The notes under the pieces: generated by a model | The model's input: only the letters and a program-made list of their open reading frames with translations | Told to the model about the DNA's origin: nothing | The model's database searches: none | From: Alphaproteobacteria bacterium | GTDB taxonomy: Bacteria; Pseudomonadota; Alphaproteobacteria; Sphingomonadales; Sphingomonadaceae | Direction of reading: 5' to 3' | DNA length: 64,000 nt | NCBI GenBank assembly: GCA_018970445.1 | Contig: JAGWWF010000004.1 | Span: 1-64,000, forward strand | Shown here: in pieces, positions 38,107 to 46,847 of the stretch | Numbering within the stretch: position 1 is the stretch's first letter | How the letters are laid out: the number at the start of each line of letters is the position of its first letter | Translations under genes and position numbers: made by a program

Positions 38107-38649
38107 CCACCGCCCCCGCGCCGCTTCATGAGCACCCCGGCACCGATTTCCGGCCCGCTCTATGACGAGTTCATCAAATCCCCCAAGGTTCGCGTGATCG
38201 ACCAGGATGGGGAAAATCTGGGCGTGCTCTACACCCGCGAAGCCATTGCAATGGCGCAGGAAGCCGGGCTCAATCTGGTGGAAGTCTCTCCCGGCGCCGA
38301 TCCGCCGGTGTGCAAGATCCTCGATGTCGGCAAGTTCAAGTACGAGGCGCAGAAAAAGGCCGCTGCCGCCCGCAAGAATCAGAAGACGCAGGAGATCAAG
38401 GAGATCAAGATGCGTCCCAACATCGACGAGCATGATTACAACACCAAGATGAAGGCCATCCACCGCTTTCTGGAAGAAGGCGACAAGGTCAAGCTCACCC
38501 TGCGCTTTCGCGGCCGCGAACTCAGCCATGGCGAACTGGGCCTGAAGCTGCTGGAACGCGTGCGCGACGAAACCGCCGAACTGGCCAAGGTGGAACAATT
38601 GCCCCGGCTGGAAGGCCGCCAGATGCTGATGGTGATCGCGCCGAAATAG
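38104..38649 (+). CDS. infC: Translation initiation factor IF-3 (apparent AUA start)
   Basis: IF-3 prevents subunit joining and checks the start codon and initiator tRNA. With the AUA start the protein has 181 residues (E. coli: 180); from ATG 38128 it would have 173. Both domains are complete: N-domain 'VRVIDQDGENLGVLYTREA', the lysine-rich linker 'FKYEAQKKAAAARKNQKTQE', and C-domain 'IKMRPNIDEHDYNTKMKAI' and 'VKLTLRFRGRELSHGELGL'. E. coli infC starts with AUU and is autoregulated because IF-3 rejects non-AUG starts; AUA here suggests the same control. infC is isolated from rpmI/rplT in this window. Confidence 0.95.
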   Translation: MPPPPRRFMSTPAPISGPLYDEFIKSPKVRVIDQDGENLGVLYTREAIAMAQEAGLNLVEVSPGADPPVCKILDVGKFKYEAQKKAAAARKNQKTQEIKEIKMRPNIDEHDYNTKMKAIHRFLEEGDKVKLTLRFRGRELSHGELGLKLLERVRDETAELAKVEQLPRLEGRQMLMVIAPK

Positions 38650-38679
38650 GCGCAGGCCACCACCGGCCATCAGCAAGTC

Positions 38680-38779
38680 GTCATGCTGAACCTGTTTCAG
38701 CATCCATGGGGCCAAAGCCCGGCCGGGCACACAGCCAATGCGTGGCAGGCCATGGATGCTGAAACAGGTTCGGCATGAC
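38680..38779. repeat. Palindromic intergenic repeat, 30-bp arms
   Basis: Arms 38680-38709 and 38750-38779 are reverse complements with a single mismatch (29 of 30), around a 40-base centre. The core CATGCTGAACCTGTTTCAGC resembles palindromes dispersed in sphingomonad genomes (recalled, not searched). It lies 30 bases after infC and could end its transcript. Together with 37740-38004 it brackets infC with two large palindromes. Confidence 0.85.
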
Positions 38780-38841
38780 CCATGGCCTGGGCAACAGCCA
38801 CCCCATTTGCCTTCCAGCCGTCACGGCGCTAACGGGCAGCC

Positions 38842-39333
38842 ATGTCATTCCTTGCCCCGCCGCTCGAAGGCTCCCGGCCCGACCAATATGCGCAGCTGCA
38901 CCAGCAGCTGGCCCTGCTGATCGGCGATGAACGCGACTTTGTCGCCAACATGGCGAACATGGCCGCGCTGATCTTCCACCAGCTGCCCGATCTCAACTGG
39001 GCCGGATTCTATCTGCTGAAGGATGGCGAGCTGGTGCTGGGGCCGTTCCAGGGCAAGCCGGCCTGCATCCGCATCGCGCTGGGCCGCGGCGTGTGCGGCA
39101 CGGCGGCGGCCACGCGGATCACCCAGCTGGTGCCCGATGTCCACGCCTTTCCCGGCCACATCGCCTGCGATGCCGACAGCCGGTCCGAAATCGTCGTGCC
39201 GCTGATCGCGGCTGGCCGGCTGATCGGCGTGCTCGATCTCGACAGCCCGAAACCCGGCCGCTTCGATGAAGACGACCGGGCCGGGCTGGAAGCGGCAGCG
39301 GGGCTCTTGCTGGACGCCAGCCTGCTGAACTGA
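38842..39333 (+). CDS. msrC: Free methionine-(R)-sulfoxide reductase (GAF-type)
   Basis: Reduces free methionine-R-sulfoxide via thioredoxin. The 163 residues are one GAF domain with the three family cysteines: 'GKPACIRIALGRGVCGTAAA' (two Cys nine residues apart) and 'FPGHIACDADSRSEIVVPLI'. The start 'LNWAGFYLL' strand also fits. E. coli MsrC has Cys at 84, 94 and 118; the spacing here is the same. Confidence 0.92.
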   Translation: MSFLAPPLEGSRPDQYAQLHQQLALLIGDERDFVANMANMAALIFHQLPDLNWAGFYLLKDGELVLGPFQGKPACIRIALGRGVCGTAAATRITQLVPDVHAFPGHIACDADSRSEIVVPLIAAGRLIGVLDLDSPKPGRFDEDDRAGLEAAAGLLLDASLLN

Positions 39334-39356
39334 TCGCGGCGGGCGCCGCGCTCAGC

Positions 39357-40982
39357 TCATTTCTCGATCTTCAGCACGAATTCGCGGCTCATGTTGGCCA
39401 TGGCGGCGTCGATGCCCTTCAGCGCCTGGGCGCGCTGTTCGGCCGAAAGCCCCTTTGCTTGCGCGATGGCGGCGCGGGCCGAGGCCATGGCCTCGCGCTG
39501 CTTCTTCTGCATGTCCATGCCGCAGGTGGCCAGCTGGGGCAGATCGGCATCGGCCGACAGCTTGATGCCTTCCTTGTCGCAGCGGGCGCGCATGTCGGCC
39601 TTCATGGCAGCAATATGGGCCTGGGCCTCCTTGCCGGCCATCGCGGCCATGGCGGCATCGGGGCCACCGGGGCCACCCGGCCCGGCAAAGCGGCGCACCA
39701 TCACCATCTGGCGGCCATCGTCGGTCCTCATCACCTGCACATCGCCATCCTTGGGCATGGCACCATCCCTCGCCATGCCATCGGGGCCGCCGTGCAGCAT
39801 CATCATGTGCGGGCCGGGGCCTTCGCTGGTTTCGCTGATGATCTTGCCATCCTTCATGATCATGGTGCGCACCACGGTCTTCACCGTCTTCTCGCCCTTG
39901 GCGTCCTTCTCGCCCTTGGCGTCCTTGTCCTCCACCTTGTGGGTGAAGATCATCACGCGCGGCGCGGCGGGGGCGGCCGGCGGAGCCGGCGGGGCCGGCG
40001 CGGCGGCACCGGCGGGCGGGGCGGGCGCAACCGGGGCGGCGGGCGGCGCCGGCTGCGCCCCCGATGCGGTGGCGATCAGGCCAGCGGCGGCCAGGCTGGC
40101 CACGGCCAATCCGCCCAGCATGCGGGCGGCGCGGCCCAGCTTGCGATCCTTCATCATGGCAATACGTTCCTTCAGTTGATGCTTGTGGTTCATGGCACAG
40201 GCCGCCACCGGGGTGGTGACGCAGGCCGATTTCAACAGGGCCCCGGCATAGGCGGCGCGGGTTTCGCCATCGCTGCCGGCCAGCACGCTGGCATCGCAGG
40301 CCAGTTCCTGATCGGACCGGAACGCGGCCCAGGCGGCGTGGGCAATCGGGTTCCACCAGTGCGCGGCCAGCACCACCAGCCCGGCCAGATTGGCCAGCAG
40401 ATCCAGCCGATCATGGTGGGCGGCTTCGTGCAGCAGGGCCAGCCGGCGTTCGGCCGGGGAATAACGCGCCAGGAAATCCGCCGGCAACAGCACGCGCCGC
40501 CGCCAGATGCCGGCCGCCATCGGGCCGGGCACATGGGCGGACATGATCACTTCCACCCCGCCCGGCCGGCTGAGCAGTTCGCCATCGCGCACCGCCCGGC
40601 CGATGAAGCGGGCATGGCGTGTCCACTGCACCGCCAGAAAGGCCAGCGCCCCCACCAGCCACACAGCCAGCAGCAACGCCGGCCAATCGGCCACCAGCCC
40701 CGGTTCGGGCATGGGGGCCAGCGGCTGGCTGTACAGCGCGGCTTCGGCCGGCAGCGGCACCGGCGTCACCACCGGCGGCGGCGCATCGGCGGCATAGAGC
40801 GATTGCCAGCCCGGCAGCGCCGGCAGGCACATGCGCACCGCCGGCAGCGCCCACAGCGCATAGGCCAGATGCGCGCCCCACAGCCGCGCCACGGTGCGCC
40901 GCACCGCCAGCACCAGCAGCATCAACAGGCTGGCGCCGATCAGCGCTTCTGCCAGCCAGGCGGTATCGATCCATGCGGTCAT
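39357..40982 (-). CDS. M56-family (BlaR1-type) membrane metallopeptidase with Met-rich tail
   Basis: Predicted membrane-bound zinc peptidase that senses an envelope signal and inactivates the adjacent BlaI repressor. In 541 residues: hydrophobic segments near 13-30, 35-55 and 105-125; zinc motif 'RLALLHEAAHHDRLDLLANL' (HEAAH); 'FRSDQELACDASVLAGSDGE', holding the third ligand; a fourth TM near residue 300. The periplasmic tail has a Pro/Ala linker, a tandem DAKGEKDAKGEK and a Met/Asp-rich region ('MMMLHGGPDGMARDGAMPKD') ending in a helix. No penicillin-binding domain is present, so a different signal is sensed. Confidence 0.87.
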   Translation of the reverse strand: MTAWIDTAWLAEALIGASLLMLLVLAVRRTVARLWGAHLAYALWALPAVRMCLPALPGWQSLYAADAPPPVVTPVPLPAEAALYSQPLAPMPEPGLVADWPALLLAVWLVGALAFLAVQWTRHARFIGRAVRDGELLSRPGGVEVIMSAHVPGPMAAGIWRRRVLLPADFLARYSPAERRLALLHEAAHHDRLDLLANLAGLVVLAAHWWNPIAHAAWAAFRSDQELACDASVLAGSDGETRAAYAGALLKSACVTTPVAACAMNHKHQLKERIAMMKDRKLGRAARMLGGLAVASLAAAGLIATASGAQPAPPAAPVAPAPPAGAAAPAPPAPPAAPAAPRVMIFTHKVEDKDAKGEKDAKGEKTVKTVVRTMIMKDGKIISETSEGPGPHMMMLHGGPDGMARDGAMPKDGDVQVMRTDDGRQMVMVRRFAGPGGPGGPDAAMAAMAGKEAQAHIAAMKADMRARCDKEGIKLSADADLPQLATCGMDMQKKQREAMASARAAIAQAKGLSAEQRAQALKGIDAAMANMSREFVLKIEK

Positions 40983-41344
40983 GGCTTCAGCTCCCGGATC
41001 AGGGCTTCCAGTTCGGCGATATCGGCGGCCGACAATTCGCCGCGTTCGGCCAGATGCGCCACCAGCGGCGCCGGCCGGCCGCCAAACAGCCGATCGACCA
41101 GCCGGCGCGATTCACCCGCCGCCACCGCCGCCCGATCCACCGCCGGGGCATAAAGATAGCGGCGGCCATCCTCGGTGGTGGCCAGCGCGCCCTTGGCCGC
41201 CAGGCGTGACAACAGGGTTTTCACCGTCGCCAGGCTCCAGCCGCTGTCATCCAGCCGCGCCGCCACATCCTGCGCCGTCAGCGGGCTGGTGTGCCACAAC
41301 ACCTCCATCACCTGCCATTCGGCCTCGCTGATCCGCTCGCTCAT
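40979..41344 (-). CDS. BlaI/MecI/CopY-family transcriptional repressor
   Basis: Homodimeric winged-helix repressor inactivated by cleavage. The 121 residues show the family core: 'ISEAEWQVMEVLWHTSPLTA', 'VKTLLSRLAAKGALATTED' (recognition helix and wing) and 'RRYLYAPAVDR'. A C-terminal dimer and cleavage region follows. It precedes the M56 peptidase with a four-base overlap, the usual two-gene layout. TACA-type operators are visible just upstream of its start. Confidence 0.95.
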   Translation of the reverse strand: MSERISEAEWQVMEVLWHTSPLTAQDVAARLDDSGWSLATVKTLLSRLAAKGALATTEDGRRYLYAPAVDRAAVAAGESRRLVDRLFGGRPAPLVAHLAERGELSAADIAELEALIRELKP

Positions 41345-41362
41345 CCCGTCACCCGATTCGCC

Positions 41363-41404
41363 TACATTTGTAATCGTTCTATCGACTACGTATGTAATCG
41401 TCAA
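41363..41404 (-). promoter_or_regulatory. Promoter with two BlaI-type operators before the blaI-M56 pair
   Basis: On the minus strand TTGACG (41399-41404), 17 bases, TAGAAC (41376-41381) form a promoter. Two TACA/TGTA-type dyads overlap it: 41363-41372 (TACATTTGTA) and 41387-41396 (TACGTATGTA), with centres 24 bases apart. BlaI/MecI proteins bind TACA-n-TGTA sites, so autorepression by the adjacent gene is expected. Confidence 0.7.
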
Positions 41405-41432
41405 GCGGCGTATTGATGGCCTGATACAGCAG

Positions 41433-42128
41433 CTACAACCAGACGCGCACCCCGGTGCGCAGCGACCAGCCACCGGGATTTTCGCCGGCGGCGCGGGCCA
41501 GGCGGCTGGATTCGCCCAGGCGGCGTTCAAACATCAGCGCGACATAGGGCGCAACCCGGCGGGTGATCTCATAGCGGGTGAGGATGCCGGCCTCGACAAT
41601 GGCCGGGCCGGGCGCGATCAGCCGTTCGGGCACACGGGTGGCATAGATGTCGGTTTCGAACAGGGGCTGCACCACCAGCCGGTTGGTCAGCCGCAGATCA
41701 AAGCTCTGGCGCAGGCGGAACAGCACATCGCCCTTCAGGCCGAAGAACAGATGCGCTTCGGTTTCAAAGAACAGCGGCGCCAGCCCCTGCACCCCCACCA
41801 CGGCATAGCTGCGGGCATCGGGCCGGATATCGTGGCGCACGCCGGCCTGTAGATCAAAGAACATGGCGATGTTGCGGCTGTACAGCGCCTGGAATTCGCT
41901 CTGTTCCAGGCGCGGCCCCTTGGTTTCGCCTTCGGTGCGCCACCAGAATTTGTTGATGTCGCCGCCGATCCACCCTTGCGCTTCCCAATTGGCGACCAGC
42001 CGGCCATCGAACCGCGTGATGTCGGCCTCTTCCACCAGGGTGAAATTGTTGATGGCATCGCCGTGGCCATGGCCGGTCTGCCCCAGCGCCGGCGCGGCGA
42101 TCAGGGCCGCCAGCAGCAGCGCCCGCAT
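41433..42128 (-). CDS. copB: Copper resistance protein B
   Basis: Outer-membrane beta-barrel partner of CopA. The 231 residues have a signal peptide (residues 1-16, ending APALGQ), a short 'TGHGHGDA' His stretch, and the CopB core 'WIGGDINKFWWRTEGETKG' and 'SRNIAMFFDLQAGVRHDIRP'. It is shorter than typical CopB, which have a longer Met/His-rich N-terminal part, so metal binding may be reduced. Start overlaps the copA stop. Confidence 0.92.
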   Translation of the reverse strand: MRALLLAALIAAPALGQTGHGHGDAINNFTLVEEADITRFDGRLVANWEAQGWIGGDINKFWWRTEGETKGPRLEQSEFQALYSRNIAMFFDLQAGVRHDIRPDARSYAVVGVQGLAPLFFETEAHLFFGLKGDVLFRLRQSFDLRLTNRLVVQPLFETDIYATRVPERLIAPGPAIVEAGILTRYEITRRVAPYVALMFERRLGESSRLARAAGENPGGWSLRTGVRVWL

Positions 42129-43969
42129 CAATGCACGTGCCCGGCAGGCAGGCGGCCATCGGCGCTGGCCACCACCAGTTTCGCCATCATGCCGCTGTTC
42201 ATGTGATAGAGCAGGTGGCAGTGCAGCGGCCATTCGCCGGCTTCGTTGGCGGTGAACACGATGGACTGGGTGCGCCCCGGTGCCACCGCGATCACGTTCT
42301 TTTCGGGCATCAGGCCGGGCGGCTGGCCGTTTTCCACGGTGAAGAACATGCCGTGCAGGTGCATCGGATGCGCCATCATGGTTTCGTTGATGAAGGTGAT
42401 GCGCACCCGTTCGCCGAATTTCACCATGATCGGCGGGCCTTCACCGAACTTCTGGCCATTGAGCGTCCAGATATAGCGTTCCATGTTGCCCTGAAGGCGC
42501 AGCACGATCTCGCGGCCGGGCGGCGGCTGATCCAGGGGTTGCGCCGCGGCCAGATCGCGGATCGACAGCACCCGCGCACCATAGGGCGCACCGGTGGCCC
42601 AGCCGAACACCCGGCCGCTGCCATCGGTATCGCCTTCGCGGCCCAGCAGCGGCATGCCCTTCATCGGCCCCATGCCGGCCATCGGATCGCGGCCATAGCC
42701 ATAATCCACCACCGGAAACGGCGTGCCGCCATCGGGCCGGCTGGCCAGCGCCACCGCGCTGCCCACGCGCGGGCTGCCGGGCGCGGGCGCCTTGGGCGTG
42801 CAATGGCCCATCGCCGCGTGTTCGGGCGGGCAATCGGGATCGGTGGCCGCCGGCGTGGCCCCGGCCGGCGTGCAATGGCCCATGGCGGCATGCGCGGCCG
42901 TGCACGCTTCCCCCGGTGCGGGCATGGCATGGCCCATTTCGGCCAGCAGCAGCACCTGTTTCGGCCGCGGCGGCGGGGCGGCCACGCGCAACGCCGGGTC
43001 GCTGGCAAGCACTGTCAGCACGCTGGCCCGCCGATCCAGCGTTTCGGCCCACAGCGCGTGCGCCCCGGCCGGCGGTTCCACGATCACATCGAAGGTTTCG
43101 GCCACGCCGATGCGCAGTTCATCGACCAGCACCGGCTGAACTGGCCGCCCATCGGCGGCCACCACTGTCATGGCAACGCCGGGAATGCGCACGTCGATGA
43201 AGCTCATGGCGCTGCCGTTGATCAGGCGCAGGCGCAGGCGCTGGCCGGGCACGAACGCCACCGCCGGCCGCGCCGCCGTGGGCCGGCCATTGGCCAGCAG
43301 GGCATAGCCCGACACATCGGCAATGTCGGTCGCGTCCATGCGCATCTGGCCCCAGGCCCGGCGTTCGGCCAGCGTCGCCTTCATGCCGAACTTGCCGGCA
43401 TCGCGCAGCAGATCGGGCAGCGTGCGCTTGTTCCAGTTGTAATAGCCGCTGTCGGCCTTCAGATTCTTCATCACCCGGCCGGGGTCTTCGCGCGTGTGGT
43501 CGGAAAACAGGATGATCTGTTCGGCATCGGCCCGCAACGGATCGTCGCCGGCCGGATCGATCACCAGCGCGCCATATTGGCCGGCCTGTTCCTGGCCCTC
43601 GCTATGGGCGTGATACCAATAGCTGCCGCTCTGCCGCACCCGGATGCGGTAGCTGTAGGTTTCGCCCGGTGCGATGCCCTTGAACCCGTTGAAGCCCGGC
43701 GCGCCATCGAACGGGCCATCCACCAGCAGGCCGTGCCAGTGGATCGATGTCGGCCGGTCCAGCCGGTTGGTCACCCGCACCACCGCCGTCTCGCCTTCGC
43801 GGAAACGCAACACCGGGCCGGGCACGCTGCCGTTGATGGCGATCACCCGGTCGGTGCGGCCGGGCACAATTTGCATCTGGCGCGCTTCCACCACCAGATC
43901 GTGGGTGGCCGCCCGCACCATCACGGGCAGCAGCAGCATCACAAGGGCAAGGCAGGCACGCAGCATCAT
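42128..43969 (-). CDS. copA: Copper resistance system multicopper oxidase CopA
   Basis: Oxidises Cu(I) in the periplasm. The 613-residue protein has all copper-binding blocks: 'PTSIHWHGLLVDGPFDG', 'SYWYHAHSEGQEQAG', 'MMAHPMHLHGMFFTVENG' and 'EWPLHCHLLYHMNSGMM'. Residues 360-410 contain a duplicated Met/His/Cys unit, 'HAAMGHCTP', as a probable copper-handling insert. The signal peptide ('MMLRACLALVMLLLPVMVRA') lacks a twin-arginine pair, so Sec rather than Tat export is suggested, unlike classical CopA/PcoA. First of the copA-copB pair. Confidence 0.95.
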   Translation of the reverse strand: MMLRACLALVMLLLPVMVRAATHDLVVEARQMQIVPGRTDRVIAINGSVPGPVLRFREGETAVVRVTNRLDRPTSIHWHGLLVDGPFDGAPGFNGFKGIAPGETYSYRIRVRQSGSYWYHAHSEGQEQAGQYGALVIDPAGDDPLRADAEQIILFSDHTREDPGRVMKNLKADSGYYNWNKRTLPDLLRDAGKFGMKATLAERRAWGQMRMDATDIADVSGYALLANGRPTAARPAVAFVPGQRLRLRLINGSAMSFIDVRIPGVAMTVVAADGRPVQPVLVDELRIGVAETFDVIVEPPAGAHALWAETLDRRASVLTVLASDPALRVAAPPPRPKQVLLLAEMGHAMPAPGEACTAAHAAMGHCTPAGATPAATDPDCPPEHAAMGHCTPKAPAPGSPRVGSAVALASRPDGGTPFPVVDYGYGRDPMAGMGPMKGMPLLGREGDTDGSGRVFGWATGAPYGARVLSIRDLAAAQPLDQPPPGREIVLRLQGNMERYIWTLNGQKFGEGPPIMVKFGERVRITFINETMMAHPMHLHGMFFTVENGQPPGLMPEKNVIAVAPGRTQSIVFTANEAGEWPLHCHLLYHMNSGMMAKLVVASADGRLPAGHVH

Positions 43970-44025
43970 CGCCGCTGTCCATCACCGATCAGGCGGCCGC
44001 GTCAAGCCGGCAGCGACAGCCTGTC

Positions 44026-46764
44026 TCAACCATGGGCACCGAAATGATTGGCAATGGCAATGCTGGTCAACGGGATCAGCCGCGCCGCATCGGCAATCGG
44101 CGCAATGAAGCGGCGCTGGATGCCGGCATAGGCGGCCGGATCGCCATCGGGCCAGTCGCTGGGCTCGGCCATGGCATAATCGCCCAGATCGGGGGCCGCC
44201 ACCGGGAAGGCGCGGGTCAACTGCGCCAGCGCCTCGTCCACCCGCAGGCTCAGCACCATTTCGATCACGTCATCGCGGCTGATGTCGTTGCGGGCCGAAA
44301 AGGCCGGCACCTCCACCACGCGCAGGAACATGTGCTGCATCAACGCCAGCCGCACCGCGTGCAGCACGCCCAGCGTGCGCCGCGTCGCCTCGGCCGCCGG
44401 GGCGGCCACCGCGTCGACCGGCACATGCGCCAGCAGCTGGCGCAGCTTGATATTGTCCACCCGCAGCATCGACGCCAGGCGGCGGAACTGGCCCGACCGG
44501 TCATCCTCCACCAGCCGTTCCGCCAGCGCCAGGCAGGGCCGGGCCAGCGCGGTTTCGGTGCCGCGATAGGGGCGGGTCGCCCAATAGGCGCTGTTGAACA
44601 GCTCGCCATAGGCGGCCAGCGTCTTGATGCTGGCAATGGCATTGGCCGCGCCCACCAGGCCCAATATCTGCCGGCCGCGCCCCGATTGGCCCAGCAGCGC
44701 GCCCAGCCCTTCGGCCGCGCCCACAGCGGCGGTGCCCACCCCGGCCAGCACATTCACCGGATAGCCCAGCTGCTGCAGAATGGCGTTGTGCGGAATGGCG
44801 CGGATCGATCGCAGGCTGGCATCCCGATCGCGGCCCAGATCGGATTGCCGCTTCAACCGGCGCGAACCGGTGGTGGGAATCAGGCCCAGGCCAAAGGCGG
44901 TGATGGCGCGGGCATAGGGCCGCGCTTCGAACAGGCCGCGCTGGTGGCGGCGGATCATGCGGTAATAATCGAGGGACAGATCGGTGCGGGCATAGAAGGG
45001 ATCATCGCCGCCGCCGCCCGCCAGCCCCGGCGTGATATCGGCAATGCGGGCCAGCGTGGCCAGCGCCAGCGGGTCGGCCCCGAAAAACAGAAAACCATCG
45101 CCGCCCTGGAAGCTGGCTTCGGCCTCCACACGGATGCCGGCCTGCGCAAACTGCGCCCGCGCCCAGCGGCTGAGCGGCCAGGCCAGCCGATCGGCAAAGC
45201 GGCCCGGATGCGCGCCGCGCCCCATCGATTCGCCGTGGGTGTTGAAGATCAGCGCCGCCACATCAGCAAGGCCATTGGCCAGCATGGCGCGCGCCAGCCG
45301 CCCCTGCAGCCGTTCGATGGCGAGCGCCGCCGGAATCTGCCCCACAAAGCGCCCGGCATCGGAAAAGCCGGTCTGGATCGCCACCCGGCCGCGCGCGCGG
45401 GCATGGTCGCGATAGGCCGGTTCGGCCAGCAGCGCATCCAGAAACCGCCCGCCATGTTCCAGCGCCGTCTCCGTCTCGAACAGCGGCGACACGTCCACCC
45501 GATCGGCAATGCCGAACAGCCGGGCGAAATACAGCGCGGCCAGCACCGTCTGCGGCTGTTCGCATTCGGCGATCAGCAGGCGGATCGGCGCATCGGCATC
45601 GATATGCTTGATCATCGCCGCCATCGCCAGGAACTGGCGCACCGCGGTGGTGCTTTCCACCGCCAGCGCGGCAAAATTGCTGCGCAGCGGCTGCACCCCG
45701 GCCAGCAGGGCGCGCAGCTGGGCCAGTGCCTGCGCGCTGCCCATGTCCAGCGTGCCATCGCCATCGATGCGGCGGCGGATGGCGTTGTGCAGCTGCGCCG
45801 CGTTCACCCGGAAATGCACATGGCCCATGCCCAGGCCATCGGCCGCCATCGCGGCGGCCAGCCGCACATGGCCGCGCGCGCGCAACTGCGCGATGATCGG
45901 CTCCAGGCTGGTCAGCGCATCGGCATCGCCGGCCGTCACCCGGTTGGCGATGGCCGACAGCGCCGCCGGATCATCGGTGTCGCCGGCCAGCAGCGCCGCC
46001 ACCCCGGCGGCCTGGGTCGCGGCCCGCGCCAGCCGCGCGGCCAGCGCATCTTCGCCCAGCGCCGCGGCGGCATCGGCATAGTGGCCCAGCCGCACCGCCT
46101 TTTCGCGCGCGCGAAAGCGCAGGGATGTCGCCCAGCCGATATCGGTGCGCCCATCCATGTCATACCCCACCCAGGTCGCCAGCCGGAACAGGCAGGGCGT
46201 CAGGCCCCGCCAGTCATCGGGAAAGGCCGCGGCCGCCACATCCAGCACCACGCCGTGCAGCCGATCGCGCGCGGCTGCGGCGCGGGTGATCGCCGCCAGC
46301 ACCGCGTCATGCTCATCCTCAAGCGCGGGCGATGGCCGTTCCACCGCCGGGGCCAGCGCCACCGGCACCCCCGTCACCGCGCCGTGCGCCACCGCATCAT
46401 ATTCGGCCCCGGTCAACAAAAAGGTCGGGTGCGCGGTGAACACGATGTGCAGCAGCGGTGCCTCCCACCGCGCCCGGAATGCGGCAAGGCCATCGGCGGC
46501 GCTGGTTTCCACCTGGGCCCGGAACGCCGCCAGATTGGCGGCATCGTCGATCGGCGCCAGCAACCCGGCCAGCCGATCGGCGCGGGCCTGCAACCCGTCG
46601 CGGCCCAGTTCGGCAATCACGCCCGCCAGCCCGGCCAGCGTCACCGCGCCCGCCTCCAGCGCACGGGAAATCTCCAGCCCCAGCTGGAACACCGGGTTGA
46701 ACAACGGCGTTTGTGCCGTCTGCTCGTGCAATTCCCCCAGCCGCTGGCGATAGGCGTCGATCAT
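44026..46764 (-). CDS. ppc: Divergent phosphoenolpyruvate carboxylase
   Basis: Predicted to make oxaloacetate from PEP and bicarbonate, refilling the TCA cycle. The 912 residues have the PEP-site 'IVFTAHPTFLLTGAEYD', 'ETALEHGGRFLDALL', 'SLRSIRAIPHNAILQQLGYP' and a LxxA-type helical core. Several canonical blocks are altered: E. coli has 'GYSDSAKDAG', here 'GFSDAGRFVG'; 'FHGRGGSIGRGGAP' is replaced by 'FNTHGESMGRGAHPGRF'; and the C-terminal 'RNTG' by 'FGAHG'. It is a recognisable but distant PEPC. It could be a PEPC with altered regulation, or a related enzyme of unknown specificity. Confidence 0.75.
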   Translation of the reverse strand: MIDAYRQRLGELHEQTAQTPLFNPVFQLGLEISRALEAGAVTLAGLAGVIAELGRDGLQARADRLAGLLAPIDDAANLAAFRAQVETSAADGLAAFRARWEAPLLHIVFTAHPTFLLTGAEYDAVAHGAVTGVPVALAPAVERPSPALEDEHDAVLAAITRAAAARDRLHGVVLDVAAAAFPDDWRGLTPCLFRLATWVGYDMDGRTDIGWATSLRFRAREKAVRLGHYADAAAALGEDALAARLARAATQAAGVAALLAGDTDDPAALSAIANRVTAGDADALTSLEPIIAQLRARGHVRLAAAMAADGLGMGHVHFRVNAAQLHNAIRRRIDGDGTLDMGSAQALAQLRALLAGVQPLRSNFAALAVESTTAVRQFLAMAAMIKHIDADAPIRLLIAECEQPQTVLAALYFARLFGIADRVDVSPLFETETALEHGGRFLDALLAEPAYRDHARARGRVAIQTGFSDAGRFVGQIPAALAIERLQGRLARAMLANGLADVAALIFNTHGESMGRGAHPGRFADRLAWPLSRWARAQFAQAGIRVEAEASFQGGDGFLFFGADPLALATLARIADITPGLAGGGGDDPFYARTDLSLDYYRMIRRHQRGLFEARPYARAITAFGLGLIPTTGSRRLKRQSDLGRDRDASLRSIRAIPHNAILQQLGYPVNVLAGVGTAAVGAAEGLGALLGQSGRGRQILGLVGAANAIASIKTLAAYGELFNSAYWATRPYRGTETALARPCLALAERLVEDDRSGQFRRLASMLRVDNIKLRQLLAHVPVDAVAAPAAEATRRTLGVLHAVRLALMQHMFLRVVEVPAFSARNDISRDDVIEMVLSLRVDEALAQLTRAFPVAAPDLGDYAMAEPSDWPDGDPAAYAGIQRRFIAPIADAARLIPLTSIAIANHFGAHG

Positions 46765-46847
46765 GGCCGCATGTTTGCCTGTTCACCGCCACCGGGCAAG
46801 GGCCGAACACCCGCCCTCAACGGCGCAGCCCGACGCCCAAACGCAAC

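Noticed and set aside
37769-38110. Small open frames across the nested inverted-repeat element
   Set aside because: They follow the palindromes on both strands and have no ribosome site or family match.
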